Assembly: GCA_025927435.1 (NCBI GenBank)
Contig: JAICLM010000032.1
Span: forward strand, 1-13,171
Reading direction: 5' to 3'
DNA length: 13,171 nt
From: Thermoleophilia bacterium
GTDB lineage: Bacteria > Actinomycetota > Thermoleophilia > Gaiellales > Gaiellaceae
Below, in pieces: positions 5,627-13,012 of this stretch (position 1 is the stretch's first letter; each line of letters opens with the position of its first letter). Both the position numbers and the translations under genes were made by a program. Below the pieces are notes generated by a model that worked only from the letters and a program-made list of their open reading frames with translations, was not told where the DNA came from and did not search any database.

Positions 5627-5926
5627 ATGCACACGGTCATTCGCAGGTACGAGGGCGCTGGGGACAGCGCGGAGGTCTGCCGGCGCGCCGTCGCGGAGTT
5701 CGGTCCCATGCTCAGCAGCCGGCCGGGGTTCCAGGGGTACTACGCGGTCGACGCCGGAGACGGCGTCCTCGCGACGATCACGGTCTTCGACACGGAGGAA
5801 GCCGCCCTCGAGACGACGGAGGCGGCAAGGGCCTGGGTTCGGGAGAACCTCCCGGAGATCGCCGACATCCCGCCGCAGATCACCGCCGGCAGCACGAGCG
5901 GCGTGGCGGCCGAGACACCTGCCTGA
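5627..5926 (+). CDS. Small ABM-fold (dimeric alpha/beta barrel) protein, monooxygenase-like
   Basis: The 99-residue protein reads as a ferredoxin-like unit: strand 1 (HTVIRRYEG), helix (SAEVCRRAVAEFGPML), strands 2-3 (GFQGYYAVDAGDGVLATITVFD), and helix 2 (EEAALETTEAARAWVRENL), ending in a loose tail. This pattern and the tell-tale 'GF.GYY.VDAG....TI.VFDT.E.A..S' spacing suit the antibiotic-biosynthesis-monooxygenase (ABM) superfamily, small dimers with very varied roles; no substrate can be inferred. The ATG at 5627 has a strong Shine-Dalgarno sequence, GAGGAGG at 5614-5620, unlike most of its neighbours. It is divergent from the aminopeptidase (96 bp between) and is followed by a strong hairpin, so it is probably a single-gene unit. 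TTGACT at 5561-5566 may be its -35 element, but no convincing -10 follows. Confidence 0.7.
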   Translation: MHTVIRRYEGAGDSAEVCRRAVAEFGPMLSSRPGFQGYYAVDAGDGVLATITVFDTEEAALETTEAARAWVRENLPEIADIPPQITAGSTSGVAAETPA

Positions 5927-5938
5927 GGATTGCTCCTG

Positions 5939-5968
5939 GCTGCCCCGCCGATCGTCCGGCGGGGCAGC
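5939..5968 (+). terminator. 12-bp perfect stem-loop, probable terminator of the ABM-fold gene
   Basis: Bases 5939-5950 pair without mismatch with 5957-5968 around the 6-nt loop ATCGTC, giving a very GC-rich stem 12 nt after the stop codon. There is no U-tract, as is common for GC-rich actinobacterial terminators. The stem ends exactly where the pyrR -10 candidate starts, so it separates this unit from the pyr operon. Confidence 0.65.
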
Positions 5969-5974
5969 TAGAGT
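5969..5974 (+). promoter_or_regulatory. Candidate -10 element of the pyr operon
   Basis: TAGAGT lies just after the hairpin and resembles the TAGGAT and TAGAAT elements of other genes in the window. It would place the transcript start near 5981, giving a leader of about 47 nt that holds the PyrR hairpin. No -35 consensus is visible because that region is the hairpin stem. Confidence 0.45.
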
Positions 5975-5990
5975 CCGCCGAGCACGAACC

Positions 5991-6023
5991 CCTTTAACCC
6001 GGTCCAGCGAGGCCGGAAAGGAG
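5991..6023 (+). promoter_or_regulatory. PyrR-binding RNA hairpin overlapping the pyrR ribosome binding site
   Basis: The leader contains TCCAGCGAGGCC (6003-6014), matching the PyrR binding-loop core UCCAGnGAGGCY known from Bacillus and mycobacteria. Around it, CCGG (5999-6002) pairs with CCGG (6013-6016), an AAC bulge follows on the 5' side, and CCTTT (5991-5995) pairs with AAAGG (6017-6021). The AAAGG is part of the Shine-Dalgarno sequence AAAGGAG of pyrR. UMP/UTP-bound PyrR would stabilise the hairpin and block translation; no downstream attenuator is visible, so translational control as in mycobacteria is the best reading. Confidence 0.85.
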
Positions 6024-6027
6024 TCGG

Positions 6028-6615
6028 ATGAACACGCACGCGCCCGCACAGGGCAAAACTCTCCTCGACGCCGACGGGCTCGGGAGGACCCTTTCCAGAA
6101 TCGCCCACGAGATCATCGAGGGCAACCCGGAGCTCGAGGACGTCGCGCTCGTCGGGATCCAGACCCGCGGCGTCCCGCTCGCGCGGCGGCTCGCGCGCTT
6201 GATCTCCGAGCGCGCCGGAGTCGAGCCCGCACTCGGCGCCGTCGACATCACCTTCTACCGCGACGACGTCACCGTCCGCGGCGGCGAGGCTCCGCTCGCA
6301 GCGCAGCCGGTCGTCCGCGCGACGCAGCTCGACTTCCCGCTCGAGGGGCGGACGGTCGTCCTCGTCGACGACGTCCTCTACACGGGCCGCACGATCCGCG
6401 CGGCGATCGAAGCGCTCTTCGACTACGGCCGCCCGGCGCGCGTCCAGCTCGCCGTGCTCGTCGACCGCGGCCACCGCGAGCTGCCGATCCGCCCCGACTA
6501 CGTCGGCAAGAACCTGCCCACCGCGCGCGGCGAGCGGATCCAGGTGCAGCTCGTCGAGGTGGACGAGCTCGACGCCGTCCTGCTTGTCTCGACCCCGGAG
6601 GAGGAGACCCGATGA
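6028..6615 (+). CDS. pyrR: Bifunctional pyrimidine operon regulator / uracil phosphoribosyltransferase PyrR
   Basis: The 195-residue type I phosphoribosyltransferase has the PRPP-binding loop VVLVDDVLYTGRT (about 110-122), an N-terminal LVGIQTRGVPLARRL segment (41-55), the FYRDD strand (76-80), and the VDRGHRELPI... DYVGKNLPT region (145-165), all typical of PyrR. It is an RNA-binding regulator that senses UMP/UTP and represses pyr expression, and usually has weak uracil phosphoribosyltransferase activity. Its own mRNA leader carries the matching hairpin just upstream, so autoregulation is well supported. The ATG at 6028 follows AAAGGAG at a good distance. Its stop overlaps the pyrB start (ATGA at 6612-6615), coupling repression of pyrR to the rest of the operon. 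Length is slightly above the usual ~180 because of N- and C-terminal extensions. Confidence 0.95.
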   Translation: MNTHAPAQGKTLLDADGLGRTLSRIAHEIIEGNPELEDVALVGIQTRGVPLARRLARLISERAGVEPALGAVDITFYRDDVTVRGGEAPLAAQPVVRATQLDFPLEGRTVVLVDDVLYTGRTIRAAIEALFDYGRPARVQLAVLVDRGHRELPIRPDYVGKNLPTARGERIQVQLVEVDELDAVLLVSTPEEETR

Positions 6616-7592
6616 TTCGGCTCGTGAGCGACGACCTGAGGCCGCCGGGGGACCCGCCGAAGCGGCATCTCCTCTCGGTCGGCGACCTGACGCGCGAGGA
6701 CGTCGAGCGCCTGCTCGGCACGGCGCGCACGTTCGAGACCTCGCTCGAGCGGCACGTGAAGAAGCTGCCGACGCTCAAAGGGCACCTGATCGTGAACCTC
6801 TTCTACGAATCCTCGACCCGCACCTCTTCGTCGTTCGAGCTGGCGGCGAAGCGGCTGTCGGCCGACACGCTCAACGTCAAGTCGGTGGGCTCCTCGGTGG
6901 ACAAGGGCGAATCGCTCAAGGACACGGCGCTCACGCTCGGCGCGTACGACCCCGACGTGATCGTGATCCGGCACCCGCAGATCGGCGCGCCGCAGCTCGT
7001 CGCGCGGGTCACGGAAGCGCACGTCGTCAACGCCGGCGACGGCAAGCACCAGCATCCGACGCAGGCGCTGCTCGACCTCTACACACTGCGCGAGGAGCTC
7101 GGCCGGCTCGAGGGCCTCCAGGTCGCGATCGTCGGAGACGTCCTGCACTCGCGCGTCGCCCGCTCGCTCGTGCAGGCGCTCGCGCTGGTCGGGGTCCGGG
7201 TGACGCTCGTCGGCCCGCCGGCGCTGCTGCCGCGGGAGTTCCCGGCCGAGGCGACCGCCGACATCGAGGCGATCCGCGACGCCGACGTCGTCTACATCCT
7301 GCGCATGCAGAACGAGCGGATGGAGCCCGGCGCGAACTTCGTCCCGAGCCTGCGCGAGTACACCGCGCGCTGGGGGATCACGCCAGAGCGGCTGCGGCCC
7401 GGGCAGAAGGTCATGCACCCGGGGCCGATGAACCGCGGCGTCGAGATCGACCCGCTTGTCGCCGACTCGCCCGACTCGCTGATAACGAGACAGGTCCGCT
7501 CAGGGCTGGTCGTGCGGATGGCAGTCCTCTACGACGTGCTCACCGGCGGCCCCGTCGGCGTGCAGGCACTCGCCGCGGCGGAGGTCGCGTGA
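6612..7592 (+). CDS. pyrB: Aspartate carbamoyltransferase catalytic subunit
   Basis: The 326-residue enzyme condenses carbamoyl phosphate with aspartate to N-carbamoyl-L-aspartate. The carbamoyl-phosphate signature FYESSTRTS is at 64-72, the SVDKGES loop with K98 at 95-101, the HPTQALLDL motif at 148-156, and the aspartate-side MHPGPMNRG motif at 268-276. All are intact. No regulatory subunit gene (pyrI) is visible, in line with the PyrR-regulated type of operon, where catalytic trimers act without PyrI. The ATG overlaps the pyrR stop and follows a strong GGAGGAGGAG (6598-6607). An N-terminal extension of about 18 residues precedes the HLLSVGDLTRED helix at which many PyrB proteins begin. Confidence 0.97.
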   Translation: MIRLVSDDLRPPGDPPKRHLLSVGDLTREDVERLLGTARTFETSLERHVKKLPTLKGHLIVNLFYESSTRTSSSFELAAKRLSADTLNVKSVGSSVDKGESLKDTALTLGAYDPDVIVIRHPQIGAPQLVARVTEAHVVNAGDGKHQHPTQALLDLYTLREELGRLEGLQVAIVGDVLHSRVARSLVQALALVGVRVTLVGPPALLPREFPAEATADIEAIRDADVVYILRMQNERMEPGANFVPSLREYTARWGITPERLRPGQKVMHPGPMNRGVEIDPLVADSPDSLITRQVRSGLVVRMAVLYDVLTGGPVGVQALAAAEVA

Positions 7593-8890
7593 TGCTCTGG
7601 CAGAAGGGACTTCCGGGCGCGAACCTCGTCATCCGCGGGGCTCGCGTGCTCGACCCCACCGAGGGGATCGACGCCCGGCTCGAGGTGCGGATCGACGACG
7701 GGACGATCGCCGAGGTCGCCCAGAAGGTCGACGCGAACGAGCATCGCATCGTCGAGGCGGACGGGCTCGTGCTCGCACCGGCCTTCGTCGACCCGCACGT
7801 CCACCTCCGCACGCCGGGCCGCGAGGACGAGGAGACGGTCGCGAGCGGCACGGCGGCCGCTGCGGCGGGCGGCTACTGCGCGATCCTCGCGATGCCGAAC
7901 ACCGACCCGGTCGTCGACTCCGCGGCGACGCTCGGCGCGCTCGTCGAGGCGGCGAGGGGCGAAGCCCAGGTTCCGGTCGGCTTCCTCGCGGCGATCACGC
8001 GCGGCCAGCGCGGGGAGGAGCTGACCGAGATGGGCGAGCTCGCCGAGACCGGCGCGGTCGCCTTCTCCGACGACGGCATGCCGGTCGCGTCCGCGGGGCT
8101 GATGCGGCGGGCGATCCAGTACGCCTCGGTCACCGACCGGCCGCTCGCACTGCACTGCGAGGAGACGACGCTCTCCCATGGCGGCCACGTCCACGAGGGA
8201 CGCGTCGCTGCCGAGCTCGGCTTCGCCGGCTACCCGTCGATCGCCGAGTCCGTCGCGGTCGAGCGCGACCTCTCGCTCGCCGGCTACGAGAGCGGACGCG
8301 TCCACGTCCTGCATCTCTCGGCCGCGGAGTCGGTCGAGGCGCTGCGCCGCGCGCGCGAGGCGCGCGTCGAGGCGAGCGGCGAGGCAACGCCGCACCACCT
8401 CGTCCTCACCGACGACGCGGTGCGCTCCCTCGACCCGAACGTGAAGATGAACCCGCCGCTGCGGGCCGAGCACGACCGGGTCGCGCTGCTCGACGCGGTG
8501 CGCGACGGAACGATCGAGGCGATCGCGACCGACCACGCGCCGCACGCCGCGCACGAGAAGGAGGTGCCGTTCGAGGCGGCGCCGTTCGGAGTCACCGGCC
8601 TCGAGACGGCCTTCGCAGTGCTGTACACGCATCTCGTCGAGCCGGGCGTGCTGAGCCTCGAGACGCTGCTCGAGCGGATGTCGGCCGGGCCGGCGCGGAT
8701 CTTCGGGCTCGACCGGCCGAGGGTGGCACCGGGCGCGCGGGCGAACCTCGTTCTACTCGACCTCGACCGCGAGTGGAGGGTCGGCGAGCAGCCCTTCCGC
8801 TCGCGCTCGGGCAACTCCTGGCTGCTCGGCTCGACCCTGCGAGGCGCAGCGCGGATGACGCTCGCCGGCGGGGCGGTGGCGTTCGGATGA
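7592..8890 (+). CDS. pyrC: Dihydroorotase, class I
   Basis: The 432-residue amidohydrolase cyclises carbamoyl aspartate to dihydroorotate. Metal and substrate ligands are all present: D67-P-H69-V-H71-L-R73, the bridging aspartate in SDDGMPV (D160/D161), H188 in LHCEE, H241 in LHLS, and the catalytic D314 in TDHAPH. Size and motif set are those of class I dihydroorotases, which in some bacteria associate with PyrB; the adjacent pyrB would allow this. The frame is open far upstream inside pyrB, but the ATG at 7592 overlaps the pyrB stop by one base (TGATG), follows GGAGG at 7580-7584, and precedes the conserved NLVIRGARVLDP strand. The stop overlaps the carA start (ATGA at 8887-8890). Confidence 0.96.
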   Translation: MLWQKGLPGANLVIRGARVLDPTEGIDARLEVRIDDGTIAEVAQKVDANEHRIVEADGLVLAPAFVDPHVHLRTPGREDEETVASGTAAAAAGGYCAILAMPNTDPVVDSAATLGALVEAARGEAQVPVGFLAAITRGQRGEELTEMGELAETGAVAFSDDGMPVASAGLMRRAIQYASVTDRPLALHCEETTLSHGGHVHEGRVAAELGFAGYPSIAESVAVERDLSLAGYESGRVHVLHLSAAESVEALRRAREARVEASGEATPHHLVLTDDAVRSLDPNVKMNPPLRAEHDRVALLDAVRDGTIEAIATDHAPHAAHEKEVPFEAAPFGVTGLETAFAVLYTHLVEPGVLSLETLLERMSAGPARIFGLDRPRVAPGARANLVLLDLDREWRVGEQPFRSRSGNSWLLGSTLRGAARMTLAGGAVAFG

Positions 8891-9918
8891 GCTACCTCGC
8901 GCTCGCAGACGGGACGGTGTGGCGTGGCGAGTCGGTCGGCGCCGAAGGCCATGCACTCGGCGAAGCCGTCTTTACGACTGGCATGTCCGGCTACCAGGAG
9001 GCGGTCACCGACCCGAGCTTCGAGGACCAGCTCATCTGCTTCACGGCGCCGATGATCGGCAACTACGGCGTGGCCGAGGCGCGGAGCGAATCCGCCCGCA
9101 CCCACGCCCGTGCGGTGCTGATGCGTGAGGCCCGCGGGCCGGATTGGACCGACTGGCTTCGGGAGCACGGCATCGTCGCACTGACGGGGATCGACACGCG
9201 GAGCCTCGTCCTGCACCTCCGCGACGCCGGCTCGGTGCCGGCCGTCGCGGTCGCCTCCGACCTCCCGGTCGAGGAGGCGATCGAGCGCGCTGCGCGGCAG
9301 CCGTCGATGCTCGGTCGCGCGCTCGTCGACGACGTCTCGACGGACGAGCCGTACGTGTACGCCGAGGCGGGCCGCGTAAGGATCGGCGTCGTGGACTACG
9401 GCGTGAAGAACTCGGTCCTGCGGCGGCTCGCGAAAGCCGGAGCTGCGGTGACCGTCCATCCGCACGACACGCCCGCCGACGAGCTCGCCGGCTACGACGG
9501 CGTTCTGCTCTCGCCGGGCCCGGGCGACCCCGAGCCGCTCGCCGGAGAGACCGAGACGGTGCGGCAGCTGCTCGGACGCACGCATGTGCTCGGCATCTGT
9601 CTCGGCCACCAGCTGATCGCGCGCGCGACCGGTCACGACACCTACAAGCTCCAGTTCGGCCACCGCGGCGCGAACCATCCGGTGCACGAGCGGCTGACGG
9701 GCCGGGTGCTCGTGACGAGCCAGAACCACGGCTTCGCGGTCGCGGCAAGCGAAGCAGCCGAGGTCTCGCACGTCTCGCTCTATGACGGGACGGTGGAGGG
9801 CTTCGACCTGCCCGACCTGCGCGCGCGCTCGCTCCAGTTCCATCCCGAGGCAGGCCCCGGACCGCACGACGCGTGGCCCTTGCTCGAGGCGTGGGTCGAG
9901 GAGGTAGCGCATGCCTAG
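8887..9918 (+). CDS. carA: Carbamoyl-phosphate synthase small (glutaminase) subunit
   Basis: The 343-residue protein supplies ammonia from glutamine to CarB. The N-terminal CPSase domain (LADGTVWRGES to about 155) includes the FTTGMSGYQEAVTDPS segment. The C-terminal class I glutamine amidotransferase domain has the nucleophile C238 in GICLGHQL and the H319/E321 pair in FHPE. HRGANHPV (259-266) is the conserved segment near the active site. The subunit is shorter than the E. coli one (382), largely by a compact N-terminal domain. The ATG at 8887 overlaps the pyrC stop; its Shine-Dalgarno sequence is weak, so translation probably depends on coupling. The 3' end overlaps carB by 8 bases (9911-9918). 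Confidence 0.96.
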   Translation: MSYLALADGTVWRGESVGAEGHALGEAVFTTGMSGYQEAVTDPSFEDQLICFTAPMIGNYGVAEARSESARTHARAVLMREARGPDWTDWLREHGIVALTGIDTRSLVLHLRDAGSVPAVAVASDLPVEEAIERAARQPSMLGRALVDDVSTDEPYVYAEAGRVRIGVVDYGVKNSVLRRLAKAGAAVTVHPHDTPADELAGYDGVLLSPGPGDPEPLAGETETVRQLLGRTHVLGICLGHQLIARATGHDTYKLQFGHRGANHPVHERLTGRVLVTSQNHGFAVAASEAAEVSHVSLYDGTVEGFDLPDLRARSLQFHPEAGPGPHDAWPLLEAWVEEVAHA

Positions 9919-12900
9919 GCGCACCGACATCGAGTCGATCTGCATCGTCGGCTCCGGGCCGATCGTGATCGGGCAGGCGGCCGAGTTCGACTACGCCGGC
10001 TGCCAGGCCCTGAAGGTGCTGCGTGAGGACGGGTTTCGCACGATCGTCGTCAACTCGAACCCGGCCACGATCATGACCGACCCCGGTTTCGCGGACCGCA
10101 CGTACCTCGAGCCGCTGGACGTCGAGTCGGTGGCCGAGGTGCTTCGCCTCGAGCGCCCCGACGCGCTACTACCGACCATGGGCGGCCAGACCGCACTCAA
10201 CCTCGCGCGCGAGCTCGCGACCGCCGGCGTGCTCGACGAGCTCGGGATCGAGTTGATCGGTGCGCGCCTCGACGCGATCGAGCGTGCCGAGGACCGGCTG
10301 AAGTTCAAGGAGGCGGTCGAGTCGTGCGGGCTCAAGGTCCCCAACTCGACGATCGTCACCTCCCTCGACGAGCTAGACGGCCTGATGGTTCCCGCGGTCG
10401 TGCGGCCCGCGTTCACGCTCGGCGGCCACGGCGGCGGCTTCGCCTACACGCAGGAGGAGCTCTACCGGCAGGTCGAGCGCGGCCTCGCCGAGTCCCCGAT
10501 CGGCCAGGTGCTCGTCGAGGAGTCGGTGCGCGGCTGGGACGAGTTCGAGCTCGAAGTCGTGCGCGACCGGATCGACAACGTCGTCATCGTCTGCTCGATC
10601 GAGAACCTCGACCCGATGGGGGTTCACACGGGCGACTCGGTCACGGTCGCGCCGCAGATGACGCTGCCGGACGAGGCGTACCAGGAGCTGCGCGACGCGG
10701 CCGCGGCGGTCATCCGCGCGGTCGGCGTCGACACCGGCGGCTCGAACATCCAGTTCGCGCGCAGCCGCGAGACGGGCGACGTGCGCGTGATCGAGATGAA
10801 CCCGCGCGTGTCCCGCTCCTCCGCGCTCGCCTCGAAGGCGACCGGCTACCCGATCGCGAAGATCGCCGCGCGGCTGGCCGTCGGCTACACGCTCGACGAG
10901 ATCCCGAACGACCTGACGGGGACGACTCCCGCGAGCTTCGAGCCGACGCTCGACTACGTCGTCGTCAAGTTCCCCCGCTTCGCGTTCGAGAAGTTCCCGG
11001 GCGCCGACCGGACGCTCGGCACGCAGATGAAGTCGGTCGGCGAGACGATGGGCATCGGCCGCACCCTCGCCGAGGCGTTCCTCAAGGCGTACCGCTCGCG
11101 CGAGCTCGACGCCGGCGCCGCGACGCCGTGGCAGGCGCTCGAGGAGGTCCCCGAGGACGTCCACCCGTTCTTCCGGCGCGAGCTCGACCAGATCCGAGAC
11201 GCGCTCGCCGGCATCGCCGACGTCGAGTCGCTCACGGCCGACGGCTGGGTGCGCCTGAAGCGCGTGGGGCTGTCCGACGCCGACATCGCCGCCGCCGCCG
11301 GCACGACCGAGACAGCGGTGCGTCGGCGGCGGCGCGAATGCGGCGCCCGGCCCTCGTATCGCCGCGTCGACTCGTGCGCCGGCGAGGTCGAGGCGACTTC
11401 GAACTACTACTACTCGACCTGGGGCGAGGTGGACGAGGCGGCCCCGACCGGCGACCGCCCGCGCGTCGTGATCCTCGGCTCGGGCCCGAACCGGATCGGG
11501 CAGGGGATCGAGTTCGACTACTGCTGCGTCCACGCCGTCACGACGTACCGCGAGCTCGGCTACGAGGCGGTGATGGTCAACTGCAATCCCGAGACCGTCT
11601 CGACCGACTACGACACGTCCGACAGGCTCTACTTCGAGCCGCTCGACGCCGAGTCGGTGCTCGCGATCTGCGAGCGGGAGAAGCCCGACGGCGTCGTGAT
11701 CCAGTTCGGCGGCCAGACGCCGCTCAAGCTGGCGCGCGCGATCGAGGACGCCGGCTACCGGATCCTCGGCACGCCGTTCGACGCCGTCGACCTCGCGGAA
11801 GATCGCGAGCGCTTCGCCGGGCTGCTGCGCGCGCACGGGCTCCGCTCGCCGGAGTGGGGGATCGCCGGCTCGCCCGACGAGGCCGTCGAGATCGCCGAGC
11901 GCATCGGCTACCCGGTGCTCGTCCGGCCCTCCTACGTGCTCGGCGGCCGCGCGATGCGCGTCTGCTACACGCCGGACGAGGTGCGGGAGATGCCACCGTT
12001 CGAGCGCATCCTCGTCGACCGCTTCGTCGAGCACGCGGTCGAGGTGGACGTCGACGCGCTCTGCGACGGGGTCGACACCTACGTCGCCGCGGTCATGCAG
12101 CACGTCGAGGAGGCAGGAGTCCACTCGGGCGACTCGGCCTGCGTGCTGCCCGCGCCGAGCCTGTCGTTCGCGCAGGCACAGGAGATCGCCCGCGTCGTGC
12201 GGATCCTCGGGCGTGCGCTCGGCGCCGTCGGGCTGCTCAACGTCCAGCTTGCGGTGACGGGCGACGGCGAGGTGTACGTGATCGAGGCGAACCCACGCGC
12301 CTCGCGGACGGTGCCCTTCGTCAGTAAGGCGACCGGCGTCGAGCTGGTCAAGGCCGCGTGCCGCCTCGCTGTCGGGGCGACGATCTCGGAGCTCGGGCTG
12401 CCCCCCGAGCGGCCGCCGCGCCAGTGGAGCGTGAAGGCCGCCGTCCTGCCGTTCGCTCGCTTCCCCGGCAGCGACCCCGTCCTCGGCCCCGAGATGCGCT
12501 CGACCGGCGAGGTGATGGCGAGTGCCGCCGACCTCTCGACCGCGCTCGACAAGGCCGAGCGCGCCGCGGGCCGCAGACTGCCGCGCACGGGCTCCGTCTT
12601 CATCTCCATCCGCGAGCCCGACCACCAGCAGGCCGTGCCCATCGCCGCCACGCTCGTGGGGCTCGGCTTCGATCTCTACGCGACCGAGGGGACGGCCGCC
12701 ACGCTCGCGGCCGCGGGGATCGAGGTCGAGCCGGTGCGGAAGCTCAGCGAGGCGCAGGACGGCGAGCCGACGGTCGTCGATCTCATCCGCCGCGGACGGT
12801 GCGATCTCGTGATCAACACGCCGGAAGGCCGCAACGCGCGCTCCGACGGCTACGCGATCCGCGAGGCGGCGCTCGCGCGGCGCGTGCCCTGCATCACGAC

Positions 12901-13012
12901 GCTCTCGGGCGCCGCGGCTGCCGTGCACGCCATCGCGACCGCGCGCGCGGAGCAGGCCATGTCCCTCCAGGAACGGATCGATGCAGAGCTCGGCCTCGCC
13001 CAGCAGGCATAG
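9911..13012 (+). CDS. carB: Carbamoyl-phosphate synthase large subunit
   Basis: The 1033-residue subunit makes carbamoyl phosphate from bicarbonate, ammonia and two ATP. Two homologous ATP-grasp halves are visible: the first opens with ICIVGSGPIVIGQAAEFDY (10-28) and carries MNPRVSRSSALASKATGYPIA (296-316); the second opens with VVILGSGPNRIGQGIEFDY (519-537) and carries the parallel EANPRASRTVPFVSKATG (792-809). The MGS-like allosteric domain (about 892-1015) ends with INTPEGRNARSDGYAIREAAL (968-988). The oligomerisation segment between halves (about 395-515) is roughly 30-40 residues shorter than in E. coli, explaining the total of 1033 against 1073. The first glycine-rich ATP loop reads LGGHGGG (170-176), where T or S is usual in place of H. 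A good GAGGAGGT (9898-9905) precedes the start, which overlaps carA. Confidence 0.97.
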   Translation: MPRRTDIESICIVGSGPIVIGQAAEFDYAGCQALKVLREDGFRTIVVNSNPATIMTDPGFADRTYLEPLDVESVAEVLRLERPDALLPTMGGQTALNLARELATAGVLDELGIELIGARLDAIERAEDRLKFKEAVESCGLKVPNSTIVTSLDELDGLMVPAVVRPAFTLGGHGGGFAYTQEELYRQVERGLAESPIGQVLVEESVRGWDEFELEVVRDRIDNVVIVCSIENLDPMGVHTGDSVTVAPQMTLPDEAYQELRDAAAAVIRAVGVDTGGSNIQFARSRETGDVRVIEMNPRVSRSSALASKATGYPIAKIAARLAVGYTLDEIPNDLTGTTPASFEPTLDYVVVKFPRFAFEKFPGADRTLGTQMKSVGETMGIGRTLAEAFLKAYRSRELDAGAATPWQALEEVPEDVHPFFRRELDQIRDALAGIADVESLTADGWVRLKRVGLSDADIAAAAGTTETAVRRRRRECGARPSYRRVDSCAGEVEATSNYYYSTWGEVDEAAPTGDRPRVVILGSGPNRIGQGIEFDYCCVHAVTTYRELGYEAVMVNCNPETVSTDYDTSDRLYFEPLDAESVLAICEREKPDGVVIQFGGQTPLKLARAIEDAGYRILGTPFDAVDLAEDRERFAGLLRAHGLRSPEWGIAGSPDEAVEIAERIGYPVLVRPSYVLGGRAMRVCYTPDEVREMPPFERILVDRFVEHAVEVDVDALCDGVDTYVAAVMQHVEEAGVHSGDSACVLPAPSLSFAQAQEIARVVRILGRALGAVGLLNVQLAVTGDGEVYVIEANPRASRTVPFVSKATGVELVKAACRLAVGATISELGLPPERPPRQWSVKAAVLPFARFPGSDPVLGPEMRSTGEVMASAADLSTALDKAERAAGRRLPRTGSVFISIREPDHQQAVPIAATLVGLGFDLYATEGTAATLAAAGIEVEPVRKLSEAQDGEPTVVDLIRRGRCDLVINTPEGRNARSDGYAIREAALARRVPCITTLSGAAAAVHAIATARAEQAMSLQERIDAELGLAQQA

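Noticed and set aside
5531..6049. Extension of the M29 aminopeptidase to a start upstream of 5530
   Set aside because: The added 170 or so residues are antisense to the ABM-fold gene and the pyrR leader, and M29 proteins normally start at the LLDRYAELIV helix.
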